Below, piece after piece: positions 40,635 through 51,850 of a DNA stretch of 64,000 nucleotides. Each line of letters opens with the position of its first letter. Positions within the stretch are counted from its first letter, which is position 1. Source of the stretch: Eriocheir sinensis. Taxonomy: Eukaryota; Arthropoda; Malacostraca; Decapoda; Varunidae. A model generated the notes under the pieces. It saw only the letters and a program-made list of their open reading frames with translations. It ran no database searches and was not told the origin of the DNA. The stretch lies in contig NC_066531.1 of assembly GCF_024679095.1 (NCBI RefSeq), forward strand, positions 9,650,962 to 9,714,961. The letters are read 5' to 3'. Both the position numbers and the translations under genes were made by a program.

Positions 40635-42510
40635 AGCATTATTATCTTCCAAATAAGCAGTAAGTTGAGACACGATTATTCTTTCAAAGGATTTACAGCA
40701 CACTGATGTCAAACTAATTGGTCTATACTTGAGGGCATCAGAATTAACCCCACCTTTGAACAGAGGCATAACATTAGCATATTTCCAGTCTGATGGGACT
40801 TGCATTGCTGAAAGAGATTTTCTAAACAGTACCAACAGATGGTAACTTATAGAAAGGGCACATCTTTTTAAAAAGACTGAAGGAATACCATCAGGGCCAG
40901 AACAAGCAGAAGGTTTTAATTGAGCCAAAATATTCTCTATTTGAAAAAATATCAAAACTATAGACAGAAATATAAATTTGTTATCACACCGCTGTAAAGG
41001 ATAAGGATTAAGCAACAACTCTAGAAAATACGGTGGATAAAGTGTAGTGCGACGACTATGCCTGATGAACGAGCCTCCCATAACCCACTTAGCCAGGGGG
41101 GTACCTCTTTGGCCGACTCGGTAAGGAGTGGCTCTCCCGTCACAGTGGTCGCGGGTTGAATCCCAGGCAGCCGGCGCATACCCTGATCTTGATTAATTTC
41201 TCGTGTGTTTCGATGCACGCAGAGGACGTGTTGGGAAATAGAGGAAATATAAAAATATACTCCCGGGGCATGACAAAAGCACTAACGAAATGGTTTGCCA
41301 TATCTGCAGCCTCAACACACCATCCGTCCTCACTATATAACGGCCCAGCTGCCGGACGCTGAACCTTCTTGTGACGGAGGCAAGCGTGAAAACGCTTCAC
41401 ATCATGGTGACCAGCAGAGACAATTAAGAGATTTTTCATAATTAATGACTGACAGATGGACAATCTCTTTGAATTCCAGGGATAAACGGCTAAAAACATA
41501 CCACAACCTTAAGGCAATAGGAGATGATCTGCCAAGCACAGAACGAGCATCTTTATAGTTAAGCCAAGCCTGCCGTTTACGACGTTTGATATCATTAGGT
41601 ATGCTTGTGGTCCAAGGCTTTAGTGAACAGGGACCTGGTTTCTTTGGGAATAAAGCGGTGGAAAGTATCGAACAATAAACAATTACATCTCGAGTAAGAC
41701 CGATAAATATTTAATCCCATAAATTCAATGTCCCAGTCAATGTCCTTGAAATGTTTGTTTATTAAACTGTACTTTCCTTTGAATTCATTGGGCTAGATTC
41801 AAGGGGACAAAATATATAGATAGTCAAATATTACAGGAAATTGGTCACAACCAGAAAAGGGGTCAATCAAATTAACATATGATATTCTATCACTTTCAGT
41901 GGTAAAGATCAAATCCAATATATTGTTAGATCGAAGATAAGTAGCCTGCTTGACCCACTGTACGCATAACACCCAGAGAGCTAAAAAAAAGAAAAAAAAA
42001 AGAAATTGCTCACCGAGTATTAAAGAACTACCAACAGGAACGTCAGAGGACCAATCAATGGAGGGCAGGTTTAAAATCCCCAGCCATAATAAGTTCTGTA
42101 CCCTCACAAACAGACTCAGGTAGGAAATGAGAGCTATATTTTCCACCAAAGAATTACTTAATTGGAGGTCTGTAAACAACCAAAACAGTAACACCAAAAT
42201 CCGGCAAACATACCCCAACTGTGTTTTTAATTGGGATGATCATTAAAAGTTCAACCAACCTTAATGTCATTCCTAATATAAATTCCAACACCATGTTTTC
42301 TTAGGTTAGAAGGAAAATCATTTCTAAAGAAATTGTAACCAGCTATACTGACAACAAAGTCACTGATATCAGAATTAAGCCATGTCTCACACACACCACA
42401 TAAGGCTACATTCCAGCTAGACAGTAAATCTACTAACGTACTAACTTTATTCACCAAACAATTTAAATTCAAAAAAACGAAAGTAATAAAAAAATTATGC
42501 ACAGGGACGT
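40635..42510 (-). pseudogene. LINE ORF2 (endonuclease to early RT), 3'-truncated
   Basis: Minus strand. The endonuclease opens at 42,500 (FLNLNCLVNKVSTLVDLLSS, ALCGVCETWLNSDISDF, GVGIYIRNDIKVG), continues damaged at 41,800-41,960 (RSNNILDLIFTTES, DPFSGCDQFPVIFDY) and has a linker at 41,230-41,500. RT starts at about 40,940: ENILAQLKPSACSGPDGIPS, VPSDWKYANVMPLFKGG, YRPISLTSVCCKSFERIIVS, QLTAYLEDNNA. It stops there, exactly in the region where the plus-strand copy at 2,739 begins. Multiple stops and frameshifts, plus a SINE insertion at 41,085-41,225. Confidence 0.78.
41085..41225 (+). mobile_element. tRNA-derived SINE head (second family)
   Basis: Box A-like TGGCCGACTCGGT and box B-like GGGTTGAATCCC stand 36 bp apart, as in a tRNA with a long variable arm, preceded by 'ggggggtacctct' and followed by 'aggcagccggcgcataccc'. 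The body after it differs from the SINE at 44,846. It interrupts the antisense LINE ORF2. Free tRNA gene rejected because the acceptor stem does not pair. Confidence 0.55.
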
Positions 42511-42974
42511 TATAACATCAGTATATGTTTGGAACTGGAGAGGTCTAATGATCGCTTTTTGTGGTGCCAACAGTACTAGGACGGACAAGGGGGTCAGGCT
42601 CAGAGGACACAGGAGCCGCAGCAAGACCTTGAGCCACTACCTGATCGGGTTTCTTGACCTGCCAAAGAACTTGTCAGTACGACTGGCAGCACTCTTTCTC
42701 CGCAGTTCCACTCTCTGATTGTAAGGGGTCCACTGGGTTTCAACGGGGCCGAGATAAACAATGCCATTATATTTAAAAATCTCACCATTACCTTCTAAAA
42801 CAATTATATAACGGATGTAGTGTATTTTTGGTAAATAGTTTTAACCATTTTACGGTATTATTTAGCCTAAATATTGATATAAAAGAACTGAGCTGATAAG
42901 GTACCTCGCCGTGGTTGGTAGCGATGCAATCTGAATCTTATGGTGAGAGCCACAACTTTTTCACCTAGTTATGG

Positions 42975-43440
42975 CGATACTTACGTCAGACACAATTTCT
43001 TTAAGTATGGCCCCAGATCCCTAGAAATAAAAACCTGTGCATATTGGGTATTAAATAATGTGTTGCTCCTTGATAATAATTCTTGTTTCAAGTTGGAATT
43101 GGGGATTTTAGCTCTGACTAAGGAAGGAGAAATTGGTACAATATGAACCAAGGTAATCGGGTCCGATCTCTCTGGCAGTAGGAAAGACGCAATGGGGTTA
43201 AATTTACCTTGGAAGTCTTCTCCAAAGGGTAGACCTCTGATAATGATACTGTCCTTCCTCTTCTCTCGCTCACTTAACTCTCGTACCTCCTCTCTGATGA
43301 TGGTACGCACATCAGATCTGTCAGTCCTCCTTTCTCACCCAGAAGCAACGTTCTCTCTTTGAGTCTCAGAGATCCGCAAATCAATTGATTTTACTGAATT
43401 ACTGAGACCAGCAATGGTGGTTAATTCTCGTCTCTCCCCT
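42975..43440 (-). pseudogene. LINE ORF1 (RRM-like)
   Basis: Minus strand: ELTTIAGLSNSVKSIDLRIS coiled coil, a stop near 43,337, then EVRELSEREKRKDSIIIRGL, FNPIASFLLPERSDP and LVRAKIPNSNLKQELLSRS. The pattern I-I-I-R-G-L ... V-R-A-K-I ... K-x-x-L-L is the nucleic-acid-binding core of LINE ORF1 proteins. It lies upstream of the ORF2 at 42,510 on the same strand, so they belong to one element. Confidence 0.68.
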
Positions 43441-43689
43441 ATGGGTTAATATTCATATGTATATCCATATACATCCAGTATATTATTAATTAATTTGAGT
43501 GTTTACTGGGCCCTTGGAAGGTCCATTTGTTGCTGCTCCCGGCGGTACGCCCGTACAAACTTTATACCCGCTCCCTCTGCCAGTCTCCGCCATGCTTGTT
43601 TTACTCCTCAATGCAGCGGCAGGAGGACACGCGCGGAGGTGCTGCACACAAAAACCATTTTATAGGAAAAACAAGGAACACACCGTGGA

Positions 43690-44125
43690 CAAGGAAGATG
43701 TTCAGCAGTGACTGTGCGAAGAGCCAGAAGGAGGTCACAGCCTGGAGTAAGGGAGTCAGCTGTGAGAGGCGTGACGACTGGCACCATGTGGGCTGCGCGG
43801 TGGTGGTGAAGGGCGCGGCAAAGCCCAAACACATGAAGATCCTCAAATGAACGAACATATGGTTTGTGTGGCTTTAAAGTAGAAGACTTGAAACATTTCC
43901 TGCTGCACTGCAAACAATACTCAGAAATTTGAAAGCCACACACACATTTGTACAACAGCCATACAAAGACGACGTAGACGAACACCCAGCTGACATATTA
44001 TTACTGAAAAATAGCAATAAAGGAAGTGAGAAAATAGAAGAAAGGAAAAATTACTTTAAAAAACTCCGGAAGGAAAGACAAATAATTCAGAAGGCTAAAA
44101 CACAAGTGCAAAACCAGTGAAAAAA
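43690..44125 (+). pseudogene. LINE C-terminal region, frameshifted
   Basis: One frame has LCGFKVEDLKHFLLHC near 43,870, the C-terminal zinc motif of LINE ORF2. The next frame (43,929-44,120) gives HTFVQQPYKDDVDEHPADIL and a Lys/Glu-rich end. Upstream, DCAKSQKEVTAWSKGVSC and C-E-R-R-D-D-W-H-H-V-G-C look like a PHD-type finger, which some LINE ORF1 proteins carry. 44,125-44,800 is probably its AT-rich 3' UTR. Confidence 0.5.
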
Positions 44126-44845
44126 AACTAGATGTCAAGTGAATACTGAAAAAGAAAATAAGAGTTAAAACACGAGAACATTGACATTAAGTGAAGAGAA
44201 AATCCGGGAGCCGTTGCAAAGGCAGATCCCGGGACAACATCTGTGTGTGACGCGTGTCAGGTTAGAACAAGGAGAGAGTGGAAGGAAGAAGATGAGGGAA
44301 CAAGACAAGAGGAGGATGCAGCAGGCGACAAGAGACATCCCCTTGGTGATGAGGATTGGGGTGTTGTGTGGTCTTCCCAGGAGTCGGACATGTCCTACCG
44401 GTTCCGCCTTCCTTCTCCTTCCAGCTTCATTTTTTTGTGTGTTTGTGTTCTTCCCTGCCATATTCACGCCATTTCATCGTTATTGATAAGTATTGCTATT
44501 GTTGTGGCTGTCTTGTTTTATCAATCTTTTAAATTTCTTCTACAATTCCTTAATGATCATCACCCCCTCAGGGTACCTACTGCTACTAGAGTTAAGCACT
44601 TGTTTAGGTTTTTAAACTTTTAACCTTTTTTTAAATTTTATATATAATTTTACTAACTTTACATATACTTTTACCCAATATTTAAACCTTTTTAACTTTT
44701 TTTTTTATCATTTTTAAAGTTTTATGAGACAAGTTAAGGTACAGGAATTTATAGTGTATCATAACAGCTAAAGCAGGCAATAGCAGTACAGGGGTTAGGA
44801 TTATTGTTTGTTTATATGTGTGTTAGCCTAGGTAAGAAACATGTA

Positions 44846-45191
44846 CATGGGGGAGGCGGTGGCTGAGTCGTCAGAGTAACGGCTCCGTGTTCAGGAGGAC
44901 GCGAGTTCAATCCCCGCCCGGTGCCACCAAGCTGGGATTTTTCAGCCGCCGCCGAGTGGCTTAAAACTACCCACATGCTGTCCAGAAGACCACCTATCAA
45001 CCCGGACTCTAGATTCAAGGATCAAAGATGAGCTCTGGGAGGGCAGCATGAGCCAATGCAAGATGGCGCCACTATAAACACTCGCCTGCGCCAGAACGGG
45101 CTGGACCGACCATCAGGACCCACCGGAAAGAAGCCTTGGACCGACCATCAGGATCCATCGGGAAGAAGCCTGCCGGCGCAATAGGTCGCAA

Positions 45192-45222
<31 letters not shown>
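44846..45222 (+). mobile_element. Complete tRNA-derived SINE
   Basis: Head (about 44,849-44,926): GGCGGTGGCTGAGTCGTCAG (box A) and GCGAGTTCAATCCCC (box B), ending CGGTGCCACCA, a tRNA-Leu-like pattern. Body: 'tgggatttttcagccgccg', 'gctgtccagaagaccaccta', 'gagctctgggagggcagcat'. Tail: 'aagatggcgccactata', two copies of a 35-bp module ('ggaccgaccatcaggacccac'), 'gccggcgcaataggtcgca' and about 28 A. Partial copies at 17,284 and 28,819. Transcription by RNA polymerase III from boxes A and B is expected of such elements. Confidence 0.85.
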
Positions 45223-45224
<2 letters not shown>

Positions 45225-45399
45225 AACACTACACAGAACAACACAATACACAATAACATTGATTTATACATTTCACATTATATATTTACTCTACAACACA
45301 AACAACACCCAACACATTGGTTGTGAACACATCTACATATCAAACACACTAACACCCAACTTTTACACTTACAGGCGAGGGAGTGTATGTCAGGCAAGG

Positions 45400-45779
45400 G
45401 AGTCAATGTCAGGCGAGGGAGTCAAACCCATCGTCTGCCTGAGCGTGGGAGGGAACGGCATAAGCAGGTTAGGTAACGAGCAGCTTCTGCGTCGCTATAG
45501 GGAGGCTCTCCGACGAGTTACGTCCAAGGGCGGAGTTCCTGTGGTGTGTGGGGTTCTGCCAAGGCGGCGGGGTGGTGGCATTTGGCTGTCCAAGGCTATT
45601 GCAGGTTGGCAGATTATTGCAAAGCAAATGGATGGACATATGTCGACACCTGGGACCGATTCTATGGCAAGAACCACCTATACCAGAGTAACGGGGTTCA
45701 CCTTTTACAGGAGGGGGTTCAGATCTTGTCTGATGCCCTTGAACATGGATTGGGGGCGCTGCAGGTTTTTTTAGGGTAA
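45400..45779 (+). pseudogene. CR1 ORF1, SGNH/esterase domain end
   Basis: IVCLSVGGNGISRLGNEQLL, then RRYREALRRVTSKGGVPVVC and GVLPRRRGGG. After a frameshift near 45,600 come CRLADYCKANGWTYVDTWDR and LYQSNGVHLLQEGVQILSDA. This is the second half of the SGNH-hydrolase-like domain found in ORF1 of CR1 elements; block III is G-G-N-G rather than the usual G-x-N-D, and the catalytic His is in NGVHLL. The N-terminal half with the nucleophile Ser is missing. A 21-bp unit (gtcaggcgagggagt) is repeated three times at the 5' edge. Confidence 0.78.
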
Positions 45780-46450
45780 GTAAGAAGGGGCCTAAGATGG
45801 CAATACCTAGTGGGAGCATTAACTGTAGTAATAATAATAGCAGCTGCAGGGCAAAGCAAGGGTTAGGTCTATATGTGTACAATACAAACGGTAGAAGTAT
45901 TAGGAATAAGATAGATTTATTGCCGGGAAAGGCGTGCGTAGAGAAATTTGATATGATAGCGATCCCAGAGTCATGGATAAATACTGCAGACAGACACTTT
46001 CTCCCTGAATTAGAGATTGAAGGGTATAGGTTATTCCACCAATATCGAATACGCAGGAAGGGGGGTGGGGTCGCACTCTTCGTCAGGGACAATCTTAAAG
46101 TGTGTCATTAACAACTCAATTAAAATATATAGCAATACAGAATCCCTCTGAGTAGAAACAATAGGTATAGGAAGGAGAAGCTTGTTATAGGAGTACTTTA
46201 CAGACCACCCAAGCTTAACAGGGATAGTAACCAACCCCTTTTTACAGGAAATTAGTAGGGCGTCAAGATATAGGAGTGTGTGTGGAATTGGGGATTTTAA
46301 TTATAGGAACATAGACTGGGATACTTTATAGAGGTTTTGCTGTGACGTCACGAAATAGCGTCGTCTGCAAACCCGCTGGTGGTCACCTCCCCAGCAGAGT
46401 GAGCAGACGGACCAAGTGTGCCCCATCCCCAAGTCACTATCCGCGGGCAA

Positions 46451-46560
46451 ATGGCAGGATCTTCAGCATCATTTGTGTTTAGTGATTACGCGAGATCGCT
46501 TGAGGATGCTGCGAGGCTAAGATACATCGAAAAACTCAGTGCTTTTGGAGGAGGAGACTG
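46451..46560 (+). CDS. Left exon of TIR element, possibly YqaJ-type protein
   Basis: ATG-initiated reading MAGSSASFVFSDYARSLEDA then ARLRYIEKLSAFGGGD, ending at a plausible donor (GACTG-GTAGAC). The pattern S-D-Y-A-x-S-L ... R-Y-x-E-K-L-x-x-x-G-G resembles my memory of the N-terminus of SWIM/YqaJ-nuclease proteins carried by some animal DNA transposons. Only 36 codons are present and no downstream exon remains in the element, so the gene is a remnant. Confidence 0.4.
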
Positions 46561-46564
46561 GTAG

Positions 46565-46770
46565 ACTGGCTGTCTAGCTGGCTGGCTGTCTGGTTGACTG
46601 GTGGGTTGACTGGTTGCCTGGTGGGTTGATTGGCTGACTGATTGGTAAACTGACTGTCTGTCTAACTGAGCGACTGGATGACTGACTGGGTGGTTGACTG
46701 ACTGGGTGATTGGTTGGTTGGCTGACTGTCTGGTTGGTCGGTTGACTGGCTGTCCCTCTGCCTGGCCGAT
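46565..46770. repeat. Degenerate tetranucleotide-based repeat
   Basis: About 200 bp of variants of 'ctgactggttgactggctg' (4- and 8-bp periodicity), within the intron position of the left gene of the TIR element. Confidence 0.85.
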
Positions 46771-47130
46771 CTCCTGTTGCTGACCAGTGATGCCCAGGTA
46801 GGCAGCACAGGCAGGCAAACAGGTGAGGGCAGGTGACGGCAAGTCACCTTACACTACGCACTCTTTGAGGGTCACTTCCCTGCGTACACTTACTTATATA
46901 CTCCACCCAGCACTGAGCTCTGTCCCTCTGTGCACTTTCCCTCCACTGAATTTCCTTTCCTATTTTCTTCCCCTGCTTGAGCGCCGCCATGCGTGTTTAC
47001 CTCCGCCAGCTCATGTAAATCCCATTCCAGGGTAATCCCCCGCCACACAATAGGCTAGGGGACCCGGGGCAATACCTAAATGAGTGTTACCTCATGTAAT
47101 AATCTAATCAGTCTTGCCTGTAATATTTAC

Positions 47131-47305
47131 CTCTGACAAAATGAGCACTGCAGAGTCGAGATGAAGCAGACGGCCGCCAGTTTTCCCTCCTCACAGTTGC
47201 TCTCCATTTCCTCCGCCCTTCTGGATTCGCTGGAAATCTATAAAATGACACGGCATCTCTCCCGTGTCGGTTAGAACATCCAACCGCACAGCATACGTAT
47301 CCCAT
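47131..47305 (-). CDS. THAP-domain first exon
   Basis: From ATG at 47,305: MGYVCCAVGCSNRHGRDAVS, FYRFPANPEGRRKWRATVRR, ENWRPSASSRLCSAHFVRG. The zinc ligands C-x3-C and C-x2-H of a THAP domain are present, as are the F-Y-R-F-P and R-x-K-W segments. The exon ends at a consensus donor (CAGAG-GTAAATATT on the minus strand). THAP domains bind DNA and are the recognition module of P, Kolobok and ISL2EU type transposases. The catalytic exons have been deleted from this copy. Confidence 0.85.
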
Positions 47306-49869
47306 GACGAACACACAGAGCACTTGTGCAGGCGACACTAAGATTTGCTTTGATAAGTGACCACCGCCACTGACCACCAAGATGGCCGTGCAGACCCGCG
47401 CTACTCCCGCACCCACACTAATGACGTCAGCTGCAAAACCTATATCAGGAGGGCCTGTAGGCGCAGAATTTGTTAGATGTGATACAGGATCGTTTCCTTA
47501 AGCAGTTAATTAGAACACCAACGAGGGAAGAAAATATTTTGGATCTGTTGTTTAACTAATAGAAAGGACATAATAAGCAACATAGAGGTTGGGGATTCAT
47601 TAGGTAACAATGATCATAAGGAAATTAGATTTAATATTAAATGGGACGACAGAGTCAGCAGTAACAACATATTAATACCTGACTTCAGGAAGGCAAACTA
47701 CGAGGGGTTGAGAAAACAGCTGCAAAGGAATAGGGGAGTAGGATCAGAAGTAGGTCAGGACCCAGAGCGGGGAGTGGCGTTAATCTCTGGTGAGATCACT
47801 AGTCAGGTCAGTAGCTTGGGGGGTGAGTACACTAGTCTGGTCTGGGAGATTAAACTAGACCAGCAACAGTTTATACCTCACAGGGAAATCAGGTCAACAG
47901 TTACCCGCGATGGATAACAGACTGGCTAAAAAAAATGAAATAGGAAGGAAAAGAGGAGTATATGTTAGAATCAAGAAGGGGGGAACTCACCTAAAGGACA
48001 GTTACAACGATTTAGCTAGAACAGTAAAGAAAAGCGCGGGTATAGCAAAACGTAATTATGAAATTAGAATTGGCAGGGAAGCAAAGACCGATCCAAAAGG
48101 TTTTCTCTGTTTTATAAGACCAAGGTTAGGGATAAGATTGGGCCGCTTAAGTCAGGAGAATCACTGACAGATACAGATGAGGGAATGACTGAGGCTTAAT
48201 TAAACAGTATTCCTTAACTGTATTTACAAAAGAAAGATTAGACGATATACCTCAGGGAGAACATATATACGGGGGAGAAGATGTAGAAGGATTAATCAAC
48301 ATCAACGTAAGTAGGGAGGTCGTGATTAGACAGATAGATAGACTCAAAGTTACTACGGCGCAAGGGCCAGATGAAATTTTTCCCGGGGTATTAAAATAAT
48401 GTAAATCTGAAATAAGTGGGCAGCTAACATAAGTTTTTAGGAATTCGCTAGACACAGGGGTGGTGCCTGTTTCATGGAGGCAGACACACGTTATTCCAAT
48501 ATATAAGAAGGGATACAAATCTTCTATGCAAAACTATAGGCCGATTAGTTTGACGTCAGTTATAGGTAAAATGCTTGAGTCAATAATAGCAGATAGTATT
48601 AGGGACCATACTGACATACATAATTTAATTCACGACTCACAGCATGGGTTTATTAAATGAAAGTCGTCCCTCACTAATCTTTTATCCTTTTACAATAGAG
48701 TATACGAGGCAGCTGACAACGATGAGAGTTACGATGTAGTTAATCTTGATTTTAGTAAGGCCTTTGATAAGGTACCTCACCCGAGACCTAAATAAAGTCA
48801 GGGCTCATGGAATAGGAGGGAAGGTTTATGACTGGATTAGGGCGTGGATTAGCGACAGGAAACAGAGGGTTACCATTAACGGTAAAAAATCCGAATGGGG
48901 CAATGCTACCAGTGGGGTTCCTCAAGGTTCAGTTTTAGGTCCGCTTTTATTCATTATCTACATCAATGACATAGACAATGGGATAACCAGTGACATAGGT
49001 AAATTTGCGGATGACACCAAAATAGGAGGCACTATTAAGACAGGGGAGGATGCTAGAGCACTGCAGGAGAATCCCAACAAACTGTCAGCTTGGTTAGAGA
49101 AATGGCAGAGGGATTTTAACATCACTAAGTGTAGCGTCCTTACTGTAGGAACACGCAACCCATTACACGGGCAAAGTTTATACTCCACAGCGATAGGGAT
49201 TTGGGAGTGTTAGTGAACTCTGACCTAAAACTAAGGAAGCAATGTATTAGTGCGAGGAATAGGGCTAACAGGGTATTAGGCTTTATTAACAGGACGGTAA
49301 CCAACAAAAGTGCAGAGGTCATCCTCAGACTCTATTTAGCGTTAGTTAGGCCACACTTAGATTATGCTGTCCAGTCTTGGTGCTCACACTACAGAATGGA
49401 CATCAACTTGCTAGAATCAGTTCAGAGGAGGATGACCAAGGTGATTCAGTGGCTGAGGAACCTCCCGTATCAAGATAGGCTGAAACTTCTTAACTTACAT
49501 TATCTAGAAAGACGAAGAGTGCAAGGAGATATGATAAAAGTATTCAAATGGGTCAAGGGTTACAACAAAGGCGATATAAGTAAATTACTGAGAATTAGCC
49601 GGCAGGATGGAACACGCAGTAATGGATTTAAATTAGAAAATTATAGATTTAGGAGAGAAATAGGCAGGCATTGGTTTAGTAATAGGGTGGTGGGGGAATG
49701 GAATAGACTCAGCAATCACATAGTGAGTGCAGGGACGATAGCTTGTTTTAAAAGTAGACTGGATAGCTACGTGGACGAGGATGACAGGTGGTAGTGGGGG
49801 GGAATCTGGACCTGCCTTGTATAGGCCAGTCGGCCTCTTGCAGTCTCCCTCTGTTCTTATGTTTTCATG

Positions 49870-50284
49870 TTCTTATGACTGATTACTGGGGCGACGAAAT
49901 TATGTATATCTTCGGATTGGCTTTCGAAGTGTGAGTGAGCGGACGATGGCGCGCTCCTCTTCAGTGCCGTGTGCCAGTGAAATGAGGTGAGCGACGTGTG
50001 AACGTGTGCTGCAAGTGTATAACAGCACTGTGAGGGCAACTACCAACTTAACAGGCGAACGACCGGGGCACTCCTGCCGCCCGCCCGCACCTTGCCGTTC
50101 GAAGCCGCTCCACTACCGAGGCGCAGCGAACCACCTGCTACACTGCCGTTCGAAGCCGCTCCACTACCGAGGCGCAGCGAACCACCTGCTACACTCCCGC
50201 CTGCTCGTTCGCCTGACGCCGTTCGAAGCCTCGGTCGACTGAACCACCGAGGCACTGAATTATTCCCATTCACTGGAATTACAT
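49870..50284. other. No gene; 51-bp tandem pair
   Basis: Between two CR1 elements. A 51-bp unit ('tgccgttcgaagccgctcca' + 'ctaccgaggcgcagcgaacc' + 'acctgctacac') is present twice at 50,093-50,194, with a degenerate third copy to 50,260. No recognised ORF. Confidence 0.75.
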
Positions 50285-51850
50285 AGAATTACATAGAAAA
50301 TCAGACCACACAGACCCCATGGTCCAGACTTGGTGGTCTGTCCTTAAACCTAAGTGATTTTATATTAATCAGAAGGCTCCAAAACGTTGCATTTCTACTC
50401 TAGTTGATATTAAGTTGAAGGAAGTGACGGTCGAGCTTATTTTTTAAGGAGTCAATCGTGTTACACTGGACCACTGATGGTGGAAGCTTATTCCATTCTC
50501 GCACTACAACGTTGGTAAAGAAAAATTTGATGCAGTCTGAATTTACTTGTCTACATCTGAGTTTTACGCCATTGTTCCTCGTGCGCAAAGTGTCATCGAT
50601 CATAAACAATGTTGATATGTCTACATTCGTGAAACCATTAAGTATTTTAAAACATTCGATCAGTTTTCCTCGGAGGCGACGTTTCTCAAGATAGAACATG
50701 TTAAGGGTAGAAAGCCTTTCTTCGTAGGATTTGTTGCGCAAGGAAGGGGTCATTTTCGTTGCTCGACGCTGAACACCTTCTAATTTAGCAATATCCTTTA
50801 CATGGTGGGGAGACCAAAACTGTACCGCATATTCTAAGTGGGGTCTGACTAAACTATTGTAGACCGGGAGTATTACATCTTTATTCTTGAATAAAAAGTT
50901 TCTTTTAATGAAGCCCAACATTCTGTTCGCTTTATTTGCTGCATCGATGCATTACTGAGAATTTGAGGTTTGACGCGATTTTGACCCCTAAGTCCTTGAC
51001 GCATTGAACGCTTTTGAGTTTAACGCCGCGCATTTCGTAATCGAACTTCTTATTCCTCGTTCCAACTTGAAGGACCTGGCACTTGTCTACGTTAAAGGGC
51101 ATCTCCTATCTATCCGACCAAGCTGAAATTGTGTGCAAATCCTCTTGGAGGCTTTGCCTCTCTTCGTCAGTGAGAACCGAGTTACCAATCTTTGTGTCGT
51201 CTGGAAATTTACTAATGCGGTTATTGAGTCCAACATCTACGTCGTTGATGTAAATAATGAAGAGCACTGGGACCCCAAAGAACCGAGCCCTGAGGGACGC
51301 CACTAGTGACCGGCGCCCACTCTGAGTTAAATCCGTCAATCACTACTCTTTGTTGTCTGTTGCTCAACCAATTCGCGATCCATTGGTTTACTTGACCGTC
51401 AATACCTATTTGCTTTAATTTGTAAAGCAATTTATGATGCGGGACTTTATCAAACGCTTTCTGGAAATCAATATAGACTACGTCCAGTGATTTGGTTACG
51501 TCATAAACAGTGAAGAGGTCGTTATAAAAGGTTAATAGGTTTGATAGGCAGGATCTTTTGTTTCGGAAGCCATGTTGTGAGTCCCCAATTAATGAGTGGC
51601 TTTCAAGGTAACTCACAATTTTGTCTCTAATTATGCCCTCAAGTAGCTTACCTACAACCGAAGTTAGACTAATGGGCCTGTAATTACCTGGTACTTTTTT
51701 GTCTCCTTTCTTGAAAATCGGTGTCACGTTAACCTTTTTCCAATCAGAAGGGACGATGCCTTGTCGCAAGGACATATTGAATACGGTTGTGAGGGAGGAG
51801 AGTATTTCGCTCTTTGTTTCTTTCAGCAGAGTTGGATAAACTTTGTCGGG
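50285..51850 (-). pseudogene. Second CR1 LINE, RT region
   Basis: Minus strand: RQGIVPSDWKKVNVTPIFKK, NYRPISLTSVVGKLLEGIIR, LIGDSQHGFRNKRSCLSNLL, VVYIDFQKAFDKVPHHKLLY, TSGVPQGSVL. A frameshift at about 51,270 follows, then VFIIYINDVDVGLNNRISKF. The catalytic block reads FPDDTKIG where FADDTKIG is expected. A further break at about 50,960 precedes the C-terminal part (RPHLEYAVQFWSPHHVKDIA, VVREWNKLPPSVVQCNTIDS). The 3' end has tandem 'attctatgta', the CR1 hallmark. A different CR1 subfamily from the copy at 45,375. Confidence 0.88.

Larger units (their letters stand above)
46331..47440. mobile_element. THAP-carrying TIR transposon, deletion derivative
   Basis: Left end GAGGTTTTGCTGTGACGTCA, right end (reverse complement) GGTTTTGCAGCTGACGTCAT: inverted repeats of about 18 bp with one small gap. 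TATA flanks both sides (46,327-46,330, 47,441-47,444); the duplication may be read as 2 bp (AT) or 4 bp (TATA), both giving the same empty site. Removing the element joins the CR1 endonuclease in frame. Inside, two first exons point inward: an ATG exon on the plus strand at the left and a THAP exon on the minus strand at the right. The middle (46,565-46,770) is a degenerate TTGACTGG-type repeat. THAP plus a second YqaJ-like gene would suit the ISL2EU superfamily (from memory); that name is an inference. Confidence 0.8.
45797..49793 (+). pseudogene. CR1 ORF2: endonuclease and RT
   Basis: Endonuclease start: LGLYVYNTNGRSIRNKIDLL, FDMIAIPESWINTADRHFLP, stop at 46,109, then VIGVLYRPPK and GDFNYRNIDWDTL at 46,320. 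After the nested element the frame resumes (AQNLLDVIQDRFLKQLIRTP). RT: GPDEIFPGVLK, NYRPISLTSVIGKMLESI, DSQHGF, VVNLDFSKAFDKVPH, TSGVPQGSVLGPLLFIIYIN, IGKFADDTKIGG (FADD, as in CR1), then RDLGVLVNSDLKL and RPHLDYAVQSWCSHYR, ending YVDEDDRW. At least five frameshifts or stops. RT and endonuclease motifs are otherwise in good order. Confidence 0.88.
45375..49870 (+). mobile_element. CR1-clade LINE with nested transposon
   Basis: Contains the end of an esterase-type ORF1 (45,400-45,779), ORF2 (45,797-49,793) and a 3' UTR ending in tandem 'gttcttatg'. An 1,110-bp inverted-repeat transposon is inserted at 46,331-47,440 in the endonuclease. Without it the element is about 3.4 kb and only the N-terminal part of ORF1 and the 5' UTR are missing. 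Two other tails of this family lie at 4,225 and 35,877. Confidence 0.9.

Noticed and set aside
44849..44926. Functional tRNA-Leu gene
   Set aside because: A- and B-box are present but the sequence continues into a SINE body with an A-tail and has truncated relatives in the window; stems pair poorly.
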